NCBI GenBank assembly: GCA_002722935.1
Contig: PBMX01000007.1
Coordinates: 1 to 36,655 of the forward strand
Direction of reading: 5' to 3'
Origin: Phycisphaerae bacterium
GTDB lineage: Bacteria > Planctomycetota > Phycisphaerae > Phycisphaerales > SM1A02
DNA length: 36,655 nucleotides
Below, piece by piece: positions 26,364-34,130 of the stretch (positions are counted from its first letter, which is position 1; each line of letters opens with the position of its first letter). Both the position numbers and the translations under genes were made by a program. The notes under the pieces are model-generated. The model worked only from the letters and a program-made list of their open reading frames with translations, was not told the origin of the DNA and did no database searches.

Positions 26364-26393
26364 ATGCTATGCCCTTGGATACCGCACCGTCAA
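26364..26393 (-). promoter_or_regulatory. Putative promoter of the phosphoesterase-yidC-mnmE operon
   Basis: On the minus strand TTGACG (26393-26388) and TAGCAT (26369-26364) are separated by 18 bases. The predicted start near 26357 would leave a leader of only about five bases before the ATG at 26352, which has no ribosome site. Confidence 0.45.
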
Positions 26394-26427
26394 TGTCGGC
26401 TGAGACACCAAGCTCGGGGCCTCACCG

Positions 26428-26433
26428 TACAAT
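26428..26433 (+). promoter_or_regulatory. Putative -10 element for lpd
   Basis: TACAAT lies 38 bases before the lpd GTG, leaving room for a normal leader with its GGAG ribosome site. No good -35 box is seen at the usual distance. The divergent phosphoesterase promoter is about 35 bases away. Confidence 0.35.
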
Positions 26434-26471
26434 GCTCGACCTTCAACCCCCCAGGAGCCTGGAGTACACGC

Positions 26472-27947
26472 GTGCCTGATTCAAAGCATTACGATCTCGT
26501 CGTCATAGGAAGCGGCCCCGGAGGCTACGTCGGGGCCATTCGTGCCGCCCAGATGGGCATGAAGACCGCCGTGATAGAGCGGAATCGCCTCGGTGGCGTC
26601 TGCCTGAACTGGGGCTGCATTCCCAGCAAGGCCTTGTTGCACAATGCCGAGCTCTGGAGCGAAGCGGTGACCCACGGGGACCAGTGGGGCTTCTCCTTCG
26701 AGAAGGCGACCCTCGATTTCCAGAAGGCGATCGGGCGGAGCCGCGGCGTCGCCGACAAGCTCAATACGGGCGTTGGATTCCTCCTGAAGAAGAACAAGAT
26801 CGATCACATCGAGGGGCACGCCACGATCACCTCGGGCGCCGAAGGAGGCACGCCATGCTCGATCGACGTGTCGAGCGCCGACGAGAACTACTACCACGGT
26901 ACGGGTGGCGAGGTTCGTGAAACCATCACGGCCGACAAGATCATCATCGCCACCGGCGCCGCTCCGAAGGAACTTCCATTCGCTCCGTTCAACGGAACGA
27001 CCATCGTCGGATCGCACGACGCCATGGTGCTGCCGAAGCAGCCCGAGAACCTGGTGGTCATCGGTTCCGGTGCCATCGGCATGGAGTTCGCCTACTTCTA
27101 CAACGCGATCGGTACGAAGGTCACGGTCGTCGAAATGCTGGACAGGATCCTCCCGGTGGAGGACGAGGACGTGTCCAAGGCGGCATTGAAGGCGTTCAAG
27201 AAGCAGGGGATCACGTTCCACGTCGGAAGCATGACCACCGCCATCGAGACCGATGGACAGGGAGCAACCGTCACGATCCAGGATGCCCAGGATGAATCGA
27301 AGACCCAGCAACTCCGGGCCGACGTGGTTCTCGTTGGAATCGGCGTCGCCGGCCGCTTCGAGGGCCTCATCGGCGACGGGCTCGACCTGCAGGTCGAGCG
27401 GGGGCATATACAGACTGATGCGCAGAGCGCGGACGAGCCGACCTATGCCACGAGCGTTCCCGGCATCTACGCCATCGGCGACGTGATCGGTCCGCCGTGG
27501 CTCGCCCACGTCGCCTCGGAGGAGGCCGTGACGTGTGTCGAGCGCATGGCTGGACACCACACCCTCGGGGTCGACTACAACTCGATACCCGGATGCACCT
27601 ACACGAACCCGCAGGTCGCCTCGATCGGAATGACCGAACGAGCCGCCCGGGACGCGGGGGTCGAGTACACCGTCGGCACTTTCCCGCTGAGTGCGCTGGG
27701 CAAGGCGATCGCGGTCGGACAGACCGAGGGCTTCGTCAAGATCATCGCCTCAAAGCCCTATGGCGAGATTCTCGGTGCACACATCATCGGAAAGGACGCC
27801 TCGGAACTGATCCACGAGTTCTGCCTGGCCATCCGGCTGGAAGCCACTGCCGAGGACATCATCTCGACCATGCACGCCCACCCGACGATGGCCGAGTCGA
27901 TCCACGAGGCGGCGCTTGGAACCGAATCACGAGCCATCAACTTCTGA
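26472..27947 (+). CDS. lpdA: Dihydrolipoyl dehydrogenase (E3)
   Basis: This flavoprotein reoxidises the lipoyl groups of 2-oxoacid dehydrogenase complexes with NAD. The protein is 491 aa from a GTG with GGAG seven bases upstream. A longer open frame to 26319 has no similarity. GSGPGGYVGAI binds FAD, GGVCLNWGCIPSKALL holds the redox disulfide (Cys44 and Cys49), and VIGSGAIGMEFAYFY binds NAD. TSVPGIYAIGDV and the HAHPTMAES catalytic His/Glu motif follow near the end. No E1 or E2 gene is nearby. The M16 peptidase follows by twelve bases. Confidence 0.96.
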   Translation: MPDSKHYDLVVIGSGPGGYVGAIRAAQMGMKTAVIERNRLGGVCLNWGCIPSKALLHNAELWSEAVTHGDQWGFSFEKATLDFQKAIGRSRGVADKLNTGVGFLLKKNKIDHIEGHATITSGAEGGTPCSIDVSSADENYYHGTGGEVRETITADKIIIATGAAPKELPFAPFNGTTIVGSHDAMVLPKQPENLVVIGSGAIGMEFAYFYNAIGTKVTVVEMLDRILPVEDEDVSKAALKAFKKQGITFHVGSMTTAIETDGQGATVTIQDAQDESKTQQLRADVVLVGIGVAGRFEGLIGDGLDLQVERGHIQTDAQSADEPTYATSVPGIYAIGDVIGPPWLAHVASEEAVTCVERMAGHHTLGVDYNSIPGCTYTNPQVASIGMTERAARDAGVEYTVGTFPLSALGKAIAVGQTEGFVKIIASKPYGEILGAHIIGKDASELIHEFCLAIRLEATAEDIISTMHAHPTMAESIHEAALGTESRAINF

Positions 27948-27959
27948 GCCTGGATTCCC

Positions 27960-29174
27960 ATGACGGACTTCAAAGAGCATGTTCTCGACAACGGCCTCCG
28001 AATCGTGGCCGAGATCGACGAACACGCCTTCTCTGCGGCGATGGGCTTCTTCGTCAAGACCGGCGCCCGTGATGAAACATCCGAACTGATGGGCGTCAGC
28101 CATTTCCTCGAGCACATGATGTTCAAGGGCACGCAGCGACGATCGGCCGCCGAGGTGGACCGGGATTTCGACGACATCGGTGCCAGGCACAACGCCTGGA
28201 CGAGCAGCGAAATGACGGCATTCCACGCGCATTGCCTCCCGAGGCATCTACCCGAGGCCGAGGACATCCTGTCCGACATTCTTCGGCCCGCCATTCGCGA
28301 AGACGATTTCAACGATGAGAAGAGCGTGATTCTCGAGGAGATCGCGATGTACGCCGACCAGCCGTTCTGGAGACTCTACGAACGGTCGCTCGAGTCCTTC
28401 TACGGTGACCATCCCCTCGGTCACCGGGTCCTGGGCACGAATGAAACGGTCGGTTCGATGCAGCGTGATGCGATGGCCGAGTACTTCGAACACAGGTATT
28501 CCGCGGACAATACGATCGTCGCCATGGCGGGCTGCCTCGACTTCGATGAAATGGTCGGGCGACTGGACACGCATTGCGGCGACTGGAAACGGACCAATGC
28601 GGATCGATCCTACGTCGACGCTGATCATGCCGATACGCGCTTCGATGAGAAGGACGAGCAACTCGCACGTCACTATTCCTGCATGGTCTGCCCCGGTCCC
28701 TCTCTCCAGTCCGACCAGAGGTACGCGGCTGGAATGCTCGCACACATCCTCGGGCACTACGAGGGCTCGCGCCTGTACTGGGCGATGGTCGAACCCGGGC
28801 TGGCCGAGGAGGCTCAGTGCCAGTTCAACGGTCGTGATGGTTGCGGCGAATTCATCCTCTGGCATGCCTGCAGCCCCGAGAATGCCTCCAGGTGCGAAGC
28901 CATCCTCCTGGAAACCCTCGGTGACCTGGTCGAATCCCTGTCCGAGAGTGATCTCGACCGGGTCCGAAGCCTCGCAGCGACTGCCGCGACCGTCGCCGGT
29001 GAACTGCCCGCCGGCCGAATGCAGCGGCTCGGACAGCTCATGACTTCGACCGGAACCTACCGGAGCCTGGACGAGGACCTTGACCGGATCCGCGACGTGA
29101 CCCTCGATGACCTGGTCCGGCTCGTCGAAGCCTTCCCCCTGACCCCGGTCGTGACGGGAACGCTCGGGCCCTGA
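27960..29174 (+). CDS. M16-family zinc peptidase (processing peptidase-like)
   Basis: The protein is 404 aa. The inverted zinc motif HFLEH is at 48-52, with the downstream glutamates in ILEEIAMY near 125-128, so it should be catalytically active. MGVSHFLEHMMFKGTQRR, the GARHNAWTSSEMTAFHA stretch and FYGDHPLGHRVLGTNE are the family landmarks. The C-terminal half is the paired non-catalytic domain. M16 enzymes degrade peptides or process precursors. It follows lpd closely and is probably cotranscribed. Confidence 0.92.
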   Translation: MTDFKEHVLDNGLRIVAEIDEHAFSAAMGFFVKTGARDETSELMGVSHFLEHMMFKGTQRRSAAEVDRDFDDIGARHNAWTSSEMTAFHAHCLPRHLPEAEDILSDILRPAIREDDFNDEKSVILEEIAMYADQPFWRLYERSLESFYGDHPLGHRVLGTNETVGSMQRDAMAEYFEHRYSADNTIVAMAGCLDFDEMVGRLDTHCGDWKRTNADRSYVDADHADTRFDEKDEQLARHYSCMVCPGPSLQSDQRYAAGMLAHILGHYEGSRLYWAMVEPGLAEEAQCQFNGRDGCGEFILWHACSPENASRCEAILLETLGDLVESLSESDLDRVRSLAATAATVAGELPAGRMQRLGQLMTSTGTYRSLDEDLDRIRDVTLDDLVRLVEAFPLTPVVTGTLGP

Positions 29175-29233
29175 AGGTTCGACCTGATCGACGCCGAACA
29201 TGACCTTCGGACATGCTATGCTCCGGGCTGGCG

Positions 29234-31303
29234 ATGACAACCACTCCAGGCACCAGGGGCATGATGCCCGCCGATGTGAATCACAGGCTCGATGAGCATG
29301 CCTTCGTCGACGCGGTGCTCGACCTCCAGAAGACAGTTCCACTGCCGGATGTTCCGGAGAAGGCGTGGGAGCAGCTCCTTACTGCAGCCTACGACCTGGC
29401 CTTCGCCTATCTCCACGACCAGCATCTTGATCATGAACCTGGCTGTTCGAATCCGGTCGCCTCGCGCTTCCTTGAAACGGTGTTCAGCGAGGATGGACCG
29501 GCGCTCGATGAGACCGGCCTGGCGACATTGCATGAAACGGTTCTCGAGCGAACTCCCGTCTACGACAGGAGTGGCTGCCTCGAGGCCATGGAACGCGATC
29601 GGGGAAGGCGGGAACGAATGGGAGCGTTCTACACGCCCGACCATGTCGTTGATTCGCTGCTTGAACGTTCACTTGATCCGCTGCTCGACATCGCGGAACA
29701 ACAGGACGACCCGGTGCGAGCAATGCTGCAGCTGCGCATCTGCGATCCGGCCTGCGGCTCGGGGCATTTTCTCGTACGAGCCGGCGAGCGCCTGGCGCAG
29801 CGAGCGGCGAAGTACGTTCACGAACGAGATGTTCACTGGGTGAGGGTGAACGCCTTCCGTGACTGTCTGTACGGCGCCGAACTTGATCCTGTCAGTGCCC
29901 ATGTCTGCAAGCGACGCCTCTGGAGCCTCGCCGCGGACTCGCAACTCTGCCCCTCGAGCTTCGATCAACGCATCCTTGCCGGGCATGGACTCCTTGGAGC
30001 CCTCCCGGGTACGGGGACGCTGGCTGAATGCGATGCCTGGACCGCTGAACGACTCGACGAGGAGACCGTCGAGGCCTTGAAGCCGGTCCACTGGCATCTC
30101 CTCGTGGAGGATGGATTCGACCTGGTGATCGGGAACCCCCCCTTCATGAACCAGCTTGCTCGTGACACCAGCATGGACAGGCGCCTGGCAACCCTGCTTC
30201 GGGATCGGTTCGGGGACGTGGTGAAGGGCTACCCGGATGTCGCCAACATCTTCCTCCGTCTGGCCGCCGACCTGGTGCGCCCGGGCGGTCGCATCGCACT
30301 CCTGCAACCGTGGTCCGTCCTCTCATCCCGTGATGCCGGGGGCATCCGCCGGGATCTTGCAAGGCGCTTGCGGATGACCGACCTCTGGGTTGCACTCGAA
30401 CACATCTTCGATGCGGGAGTGCATGTCTGCGCTCCGGTTCTTGAAAGGACGATGGAACGGAAAGGCGTTCTTCACAGGACCTCGGGAGCGGGCTTCGAAC
30501 CTGCTGAAGACATCCAGCTCGACATGGATGTCCTTGCCGACGAAGACACCTGGTCCGGCCTTGTCAGCGATCTCATGGGCATCCCCAGGATCGATGTATC
30601 CAGGCATGAGACACTGGACCGGATCGCGACCGCGACCGCCGACTTCCGTGACCAGTACTACGGCCTGAGGGGATGCGTCCAAGATGCACTGCATGAACGC
30701 CCCTCCGCCAACTGCGTGCCGCTCATCACGACGGGGCTGGTCGATCCGGCAACCTGCCGATGGGGCAGGAAGGTGACACGCTACGACGGTCGTCGATGGA
30801 ACCGCCCACAGGTGAATCTCCAGGAACTTGCCGCCCGGACCGAACTCGAGCCCTGGGCCACGTCGAGGCTGGTCCCGAAACTGCTGCTTGCGACACAGAC
30901 GAAGGTGCTCGAGGTCTACGTCGATGAAGACGGCGCCTGCCTTCCGCTGACCCCGTTGATCACGATCATGCCCCTCGATCCAGGCATGCTCTGGCACCTG
31001 GCGGCCGCCCTTGCCTCCCCGGTCTGCACGGCCCTGGCGGCCGGACGCTACCTGGGTGCTGCCCGAAGCACGAATGCAATCAAGTTGTCGGCCTCGCAGG
31101 CACTCACCCTCCCGATGCCAACCGTGCAGGACCAGTGGGACGCAGCTGCGAGTGCATTCCAGGCGGCTTCCGCCGCAGGGGATGATGCAGTTCGCCTTGA
31201 CCATCTTCACGAAGCCGCGATGGCATCCTGCCTGGCCTATGGATGCGGCAAGGAGCGGTCCAAGATGCTCCTGGACTGGTGGAAGGACCGATTGCCCCGT
31301 TGA
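29234..31303 (+). CDS. Solitary N6-adenine-type DNA methyltransferase
   Basis: The protein is 689 aa from the ATG at 29234. Alternatives at 29213 and 29261/29264 cannot be excluded. Motifs: RMGAFYTPDHVVD (motif X) near 128-140, DPACGSGHFL (AdoMet-binding motif I) near 171-180, GAELDPVSAHV (motif II) and DLVIGNPPFMNQ (catalytic motif IV, NPPF) near 301-304. The C-terminal third resembles the target-recognition part of Eco57I/TaqI-type enzymes (NAIKLSASQALTLPMP). No PD-(D/E)xK nuclease motif is visible in its N-terminus and no restriction gene is adjacent. It lies among housekeeping genes, 59 bp after the peptidase and convergent with recO. Confidence 0.85.
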   Translation: MTTTPGTRGMMPADVNHRLDEHAFVDAVLDLQKTVPLPDVPEKAWEQLLTAAYDLAFAYLHDQHLDHEPGCSNPVASRFLETVFSEDGPALDETGLATLHETVLERTPVYDRSGCLEAMERDRGRRERMGAFYTPDHVVDSLLERSLDPLLDIAEQQDDPVRAMLQLRICDPACGSGHFLVRAGERLAQRAAKYVHERDVHWVRVNAFRDCLYGAELDPVSAHVCKRRLWSLAADSQLCPSSFDQRILAGHGLLGALPGTGTLAECDAWTAERLDEETVEALKPVHWHLLVEDGFDLVIGNPPFMNQLARDTSMDRRLATLLRDRFGDVVKGYPDVANIFLRLAADLVRPGGRIALLQPWSVLSSRDAGGIRRDLARRLRMTDLWVALEHIFDAGVHVCAPVLERTMERKGVLHRTSGAGFEPAEDIQLDMDVLADEDTWSGLVSDLMGIPRIDVSRHETLDRIATATADFRDQYYGLRGCVQDALHERPSANCVPLITTGLVDPATCRWGRKVTRYDGRRWNRPQVNLQELAARTELEPWATSRLVPKLLLATQTKVLEVYVDEDGACLPLTPLITIMPLDPGMLWHLAAALASPVCTALAAGRYLGAARSTNAIKLSASQALTLPMPTVQDQWDAAASAFQAASAAGDDAVRLDHLHEAAMASCLAYGCGKERSKMLLDWWKDRLPR

Positions 31304-31321
31304 ACATCAGGGGCGAGCGTG

Positions 31322-32077
31322 TCACGTACCGGCCGAAGAGGAACTCAACTCGGGGAACGCCCATCGCATGGCTGCAGGCTCCTCGCCGAGGAGGTCGCGT
31401 GCATATACGGCCAGCAGTCGATTCGCACGTTGAACCACCTCGTCGTCGACGGCCATCGACGACGTGTCCGCATCGAGCGAACGAAGGAGTCGTATCGTCT
31501 CGGGACGGACGCGCCAGCGATCAGGCGCTCCCGTGTCGGCCACGGTCCCCCCACGCGTCGAACTGAAGCCGACCGCATCGAGCGTCTCGTCGAGCAGTTC
31601 ACCTGTCTCGACATCATGATCAAGTACCGGCCTGTATCCGCAGGAACACAGGAGCTGCCATTGGAACACGAGAGTGGCTCGTGCCGTTTCCCCCTTCAGA
31701 GCACACCTCGCGAGGGCCGCCTCGAGGGCATCGAAGACCTCGGGGTGGGGATCGTGGGTCGTCAACATCCTGTTGACGAGATCGACCATGTAGAGGGAGG
31801 CGCGATTCGCCGCCAGGTCCTGTCGAAGAGCTCGATGAACCTTCTCCAGGTGCCATGCCGTAAGGAGGGCCAGATCACGGCTGGGCTTCAGGATGGCGAC
31901 GATCTGGCCGCTCGTGAGCGGGTCGAACCCCCCCGAAAAGGAACTGTTGGCCCGCTTGGCTCCCTTGGCAAGCCCACGCAGAAGCCCATGCTCCCTTGTC
32001 AGGAGGCTGACTGTCTGGGATGTCTCGGAGAAATCCCAGCACCGGAGGCACACTGCGCTGTCGGTCAAACTGGCCAC
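31322..32077 (-). CDS. recO: DNA repair protein RecO
   Basis: RecO anneals strands and helps load RecA in the RecFOR pathway. The protein is 251 aa from a GTG at 32077. The N-terminal OB fold is recognised by AVCLRCWDFSETSQTVSLLTREHG, LLRGLAKGAKRANSSF and the LKPSRDLALLTAW stretch, followed by the helical bundle. Many relatives have a four-cysteine zinc site after LCSCGY. Here the following region reads RPVLDHDVETGEL, so that site appears lost. The divergent parA starts only 32 bp away. There is no clear ribosome site. Confidence 0.85.
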   Translation of the reverse strand: MASLTDSAVCLRCWDFSETSQTVSLLTREHGLLRGLAKGAKRANSSFSGGFDPLTSGQIVAILKPSRDLALLTAWHLEKVHRALRQDLAANRASLYMVDLVNRMLTTHDPHPEVFDALEAALARCALKGETARATLVFQWQLLCSCGYRPVLDHDVETGELLDETLDAVGFSSTRGGTVADTGAPDRWRVRPETIRLLRSLDADTSSMAVDDEVVQRANRLLAVYARDLLGEEPAAMRWAFPELSSSSAGT

Positions 32078-32083
32078 GAACTG

Positions 32084-32089
32084 ACTGTA
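32084..32089 (-). promoter_or_regulatory. Putative -10 element for recO (leaderless)
   Basis: TACAGT on the minus strand ends six bases before the recO GTG. No good -35 box is visible. If it is used, the mRNA would begin at or next to the start codon. Confidence 0.28.
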
Positions 32090-32096
32090 GCACGGA

Positions 32097-32102
32097 TATA
32101 CT
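32097..32102 (+). promoter_or_regulatory. Putative -10 element for parA (leaderless)
   Basis: TATACT ends seven bases before the parA ATG at 32110, and no purine-rich ribosome site is present. Transcription would start at or one base before the ATG. The -35 region would fall inside recO and is weak. Confidence 0.4.
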
Positions 32103-32109
32103 CGAACCC

Positions 32110-32967
32110 ATGGCCCGGGTCATAGCGATGCTGAATCAGAAGGGTGGTGTCGGCAAGACCACATCGGCGGTCAACCTGGCAGCCGCCCTCGCCAGTCGCG
32201 GACAGCGCACCTGCCTGGTCGATCTGGATCCGCAGGCCCACATGAGCCTGCATGTAGGTCTTGACCCGGACGAGGTGGGCTGCACGGTCTACGACCTGCT
32301 GATCGATCGGGACCGGAACATCGAGGACGCCATCGTGAACGTCGACGAACGGCTTGATGCCATCGTCTCCGAAACGGACCTCGCCGCGGCCGAGACGGAA
32401 CTGGCTGGACAGGCCGGGCGACACGATATTCTCGCCAGTGCCTTCAGTTCAATCGCTGATCGATACGACGTCGTGATGATCGACTGCCCCCCGAGCCTCG
32501 GGGTGCTCACCCTCAATGCCCTGGCCATGGCCGACGAGGTCTTCGTCCCGATGCAGGCTCACTTTCTCGCTCTCCAGGGCGTCGGAAAACTCCTTGAAAC
32601 GGTCGGGCTGGTCTGCCAGTCCGCCAATGAACGACTGCAGGTCACGGGGATTCTTCTGTGCATGCACGACAAGCACACCAACCTCGCGCGTGAAGTGGTT
32701 GATGATCTCGAGTCGTTCTTCGCGGAGGCGCGAGACACCGACCTTCCATGGCGGAATTGCAGGGTCCTCCTGCCCCCCGTGCGGCGAAACATCAAGCTTG
32801 CGGAAGCTCCGAGTTTCGGCCAGACCATCTTCCAGTATTCACCCACCAGCCACGGGGCGCGTGACTACGGAAAACTTGCCGACGGTCTGCTCGAACGATG
32901 GAACCAGGACGGGTCCGGCGAAGAGGAGATCTCCGAAGAGGCCTCCGAGGCGCAGGGCGTCACGTGA
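32110..32967 (+). CDS. parA: Chromosome partitioning ATPase ParA (Soj)
   Basis: The protein is 285 aa from MARVIAML. It has the deviant Walker A KGGVGKTT (11-18, both signature lysines), LVDLDPQAH, Walker B VMIDCPPSLG and the PVRRNIKLAEAPSFGQTIF segment, all typical of Soj-type ParA. It binds DNA non-specifically when ATP-bound and moves ParB-parS complexes. An acidic tail (GSGEEEISEEASEA) ends the protein. Its gene is about 12 kb from parB and in an operon with the VanZ-like and murJ genes. MinD-type proteins are excluded by the lack of a C-terminal membrane helix. Confidence 0.92.
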   Translation: MARVIAMLNQKGGVGKTTSAVNLAAALASRGQRTCLVDLDPQAHMSLHVGLDPDEVGCTVYDLLIDRDRNIEDAIVNVDERLDAIVSETDLAAAETELAGQAGRHDILASAFSSIADRYDVVMIDCPPSLGVLTLNALAMADEVFVPMQAHFLALQGVGKLLETVGLVCQSANERLQVTGILLCMHDKHTNLAREVVDDLESFFAEARDTDLPWRNCRVLLPPVRRNIKLAEAPSFGQTIFQYSPTSHGARDYGKLADGLLERWNQDGSGEEEISEEASEAQGVT

Positions 32968-34130
32968 TATCCACGGGACTGCTTGAACCCGATGTACTTC
33001 GGCGGGAACGTGTTGCACGTCCATGGCGAGTCGCGTTCGTCCTCTTCACCATCGCCCTGGTCATCGGCACCCACCTTCCAGGACCGGCTCCGGAAGACAT
33101 CCAGAGCACCCATGCGTCGCCGGACAAGTTCATGCATTTCATCGGATTCGGCGCATTTGCGATCCTGCTCTGGATGACCGGGTGGCTCCGCTGGTGGTGG
33201 ATCACGAGCCTCATCGCAATCGGATTCGCCCTTCTTGATGAATGGACGCAGTCCTTTCTCGGGATCAATCGGGAGACCTCGGGCAGTGACATCGCCGCCG
33301 GTGTCCTCGGCGTCCTCGCGGCGACGGGCTGGATGACGGCGATGTCGACTGCAGGTGACGATGTCTCCCGAACTCGCAGCAGCAGGAGCAACTACATCGT
33401 GGAGAGCATCCTGGGTCGAACGGAGAACTGGTTTCTCCTGGGTCTTGCCGGTGTCGTTCCCTTCATCCTCGTGGGCATCCTGGCCTACGCCTTCGCATGG
33501 AACATGCTGGGAACCAGCGTTCCCAACATCTCCTTCGTGCTCGGGATGGTCGCAGGCCTCGCCTGCGTGCTGATCCTCTTCGGAAGACTTCGAGAACGGG
33601 TGAGTGCAGCCATGCTCGAGGACCGCCCCTGCTTCTTCTGCGGCGTTTCATTGAAGCGAGACGAACCCGGTATCGATGGGTGGATGGATTGCCATTCCTG
33701 CAGGCGTCCAGCGCATCGTTCCCAGTGGCATGTTCTTGCCTTGCCTCGAATACCACTCTCCGTTCTGCTGGCCTCCGACGGCATGGTCGGGTTCGCATGC
33801 GTCCTCGTATACATCGTCATCTCGATCCTCGTCGGCCCGGCCATACTTCTCGGTGCGGGGGAGCCGGGCCTTGCCGGGGTGATCGCCTGTACGGGCCTGG
33901 CACTCCTGGGAGCGATGTTCTGGACATGGAAACGCAACTGCCTGGCGATGGTCTACCACGACCTGGGAACCCGGTGCGTTGGATGCGGGCTTGATCTCTC
34001 CCCGGTCGTCGATCACCGCGGCATGGGCACCTGTCCAGATTGCGGCGTGGATTTCGCGCGTTTCGAGCGTCGAACGGACGAAGACTCCGGTGCAGCGGTC
34101 CATGAACCCGATGCACACGATGATGCCTGA
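32964..34130 (+). CDS. VanZ-like membrane protein with two zinc-ribbon-like motifs
   Basis: The protein is 388 aa from a GTG that overlaps the parA stop (GTGA), with AGGG six bases upstream. The N-terminal part (to about residue 125) is VanZ-like: a first helix VAFVLFTIALVIGTHLP, then DKFMHFIGFGAFAILLW, DEWTQ and R..SGSDIAAG, the family's conserved D/H/E/Q/R/D pattern. Two membrane helices follow (FLLGLAGVVPFILVGILAY and VLGMVAGLACVLILF). A CFFC...CHSC ribbon lies near 223-246, two further helices follow, and a CVGC...CPDC ribbon lies near 338-360. The fusion is unusual. Function unknown: envelope or cell-wall related by context with murJ. Confidence 0.75.
   Translation: MISTGLLEPDVLRRERVARPWRVAFVLFTIALVIGTHLPGPAPEDIQSTHASPDKFMHFIGFGAFAILLWMTGWLRWWWITSLIAIGFALLDEWTQSFLGINRETSGSDIAAGVLGVLAATGWMTAMSTAGDDVSRTRSSRSNYIVESILGRTENWFLLGLAGVVPFILVGILAYAFAWNMLGTSVPNISFVLGMVAGLACVLILFGRLRERVSAAMLEDRPCFFCGVSLKRDEPGIDGWMDCHSCRRPAHRSQWHVLALPRIPLSVLLASDGMVGFACVLVYIVISILVGPAILLGAGEPGLAGVIACTGLALLGAMFWTWKRNCLAMVYHDLGTRCVGCGLDLSPVVDHRGMGTCPDCGVDFARFERRTDEDSGAAVHEPDAHDDA

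Noticed and set aside
29234-31303. BREX/PglX or type IIG restriction system
   Set aside because: The protein is shorter than PglX, no brx, pgl or nuclease genes are present, and no PD-(D/E)xK motif is visible in the N-terminus.
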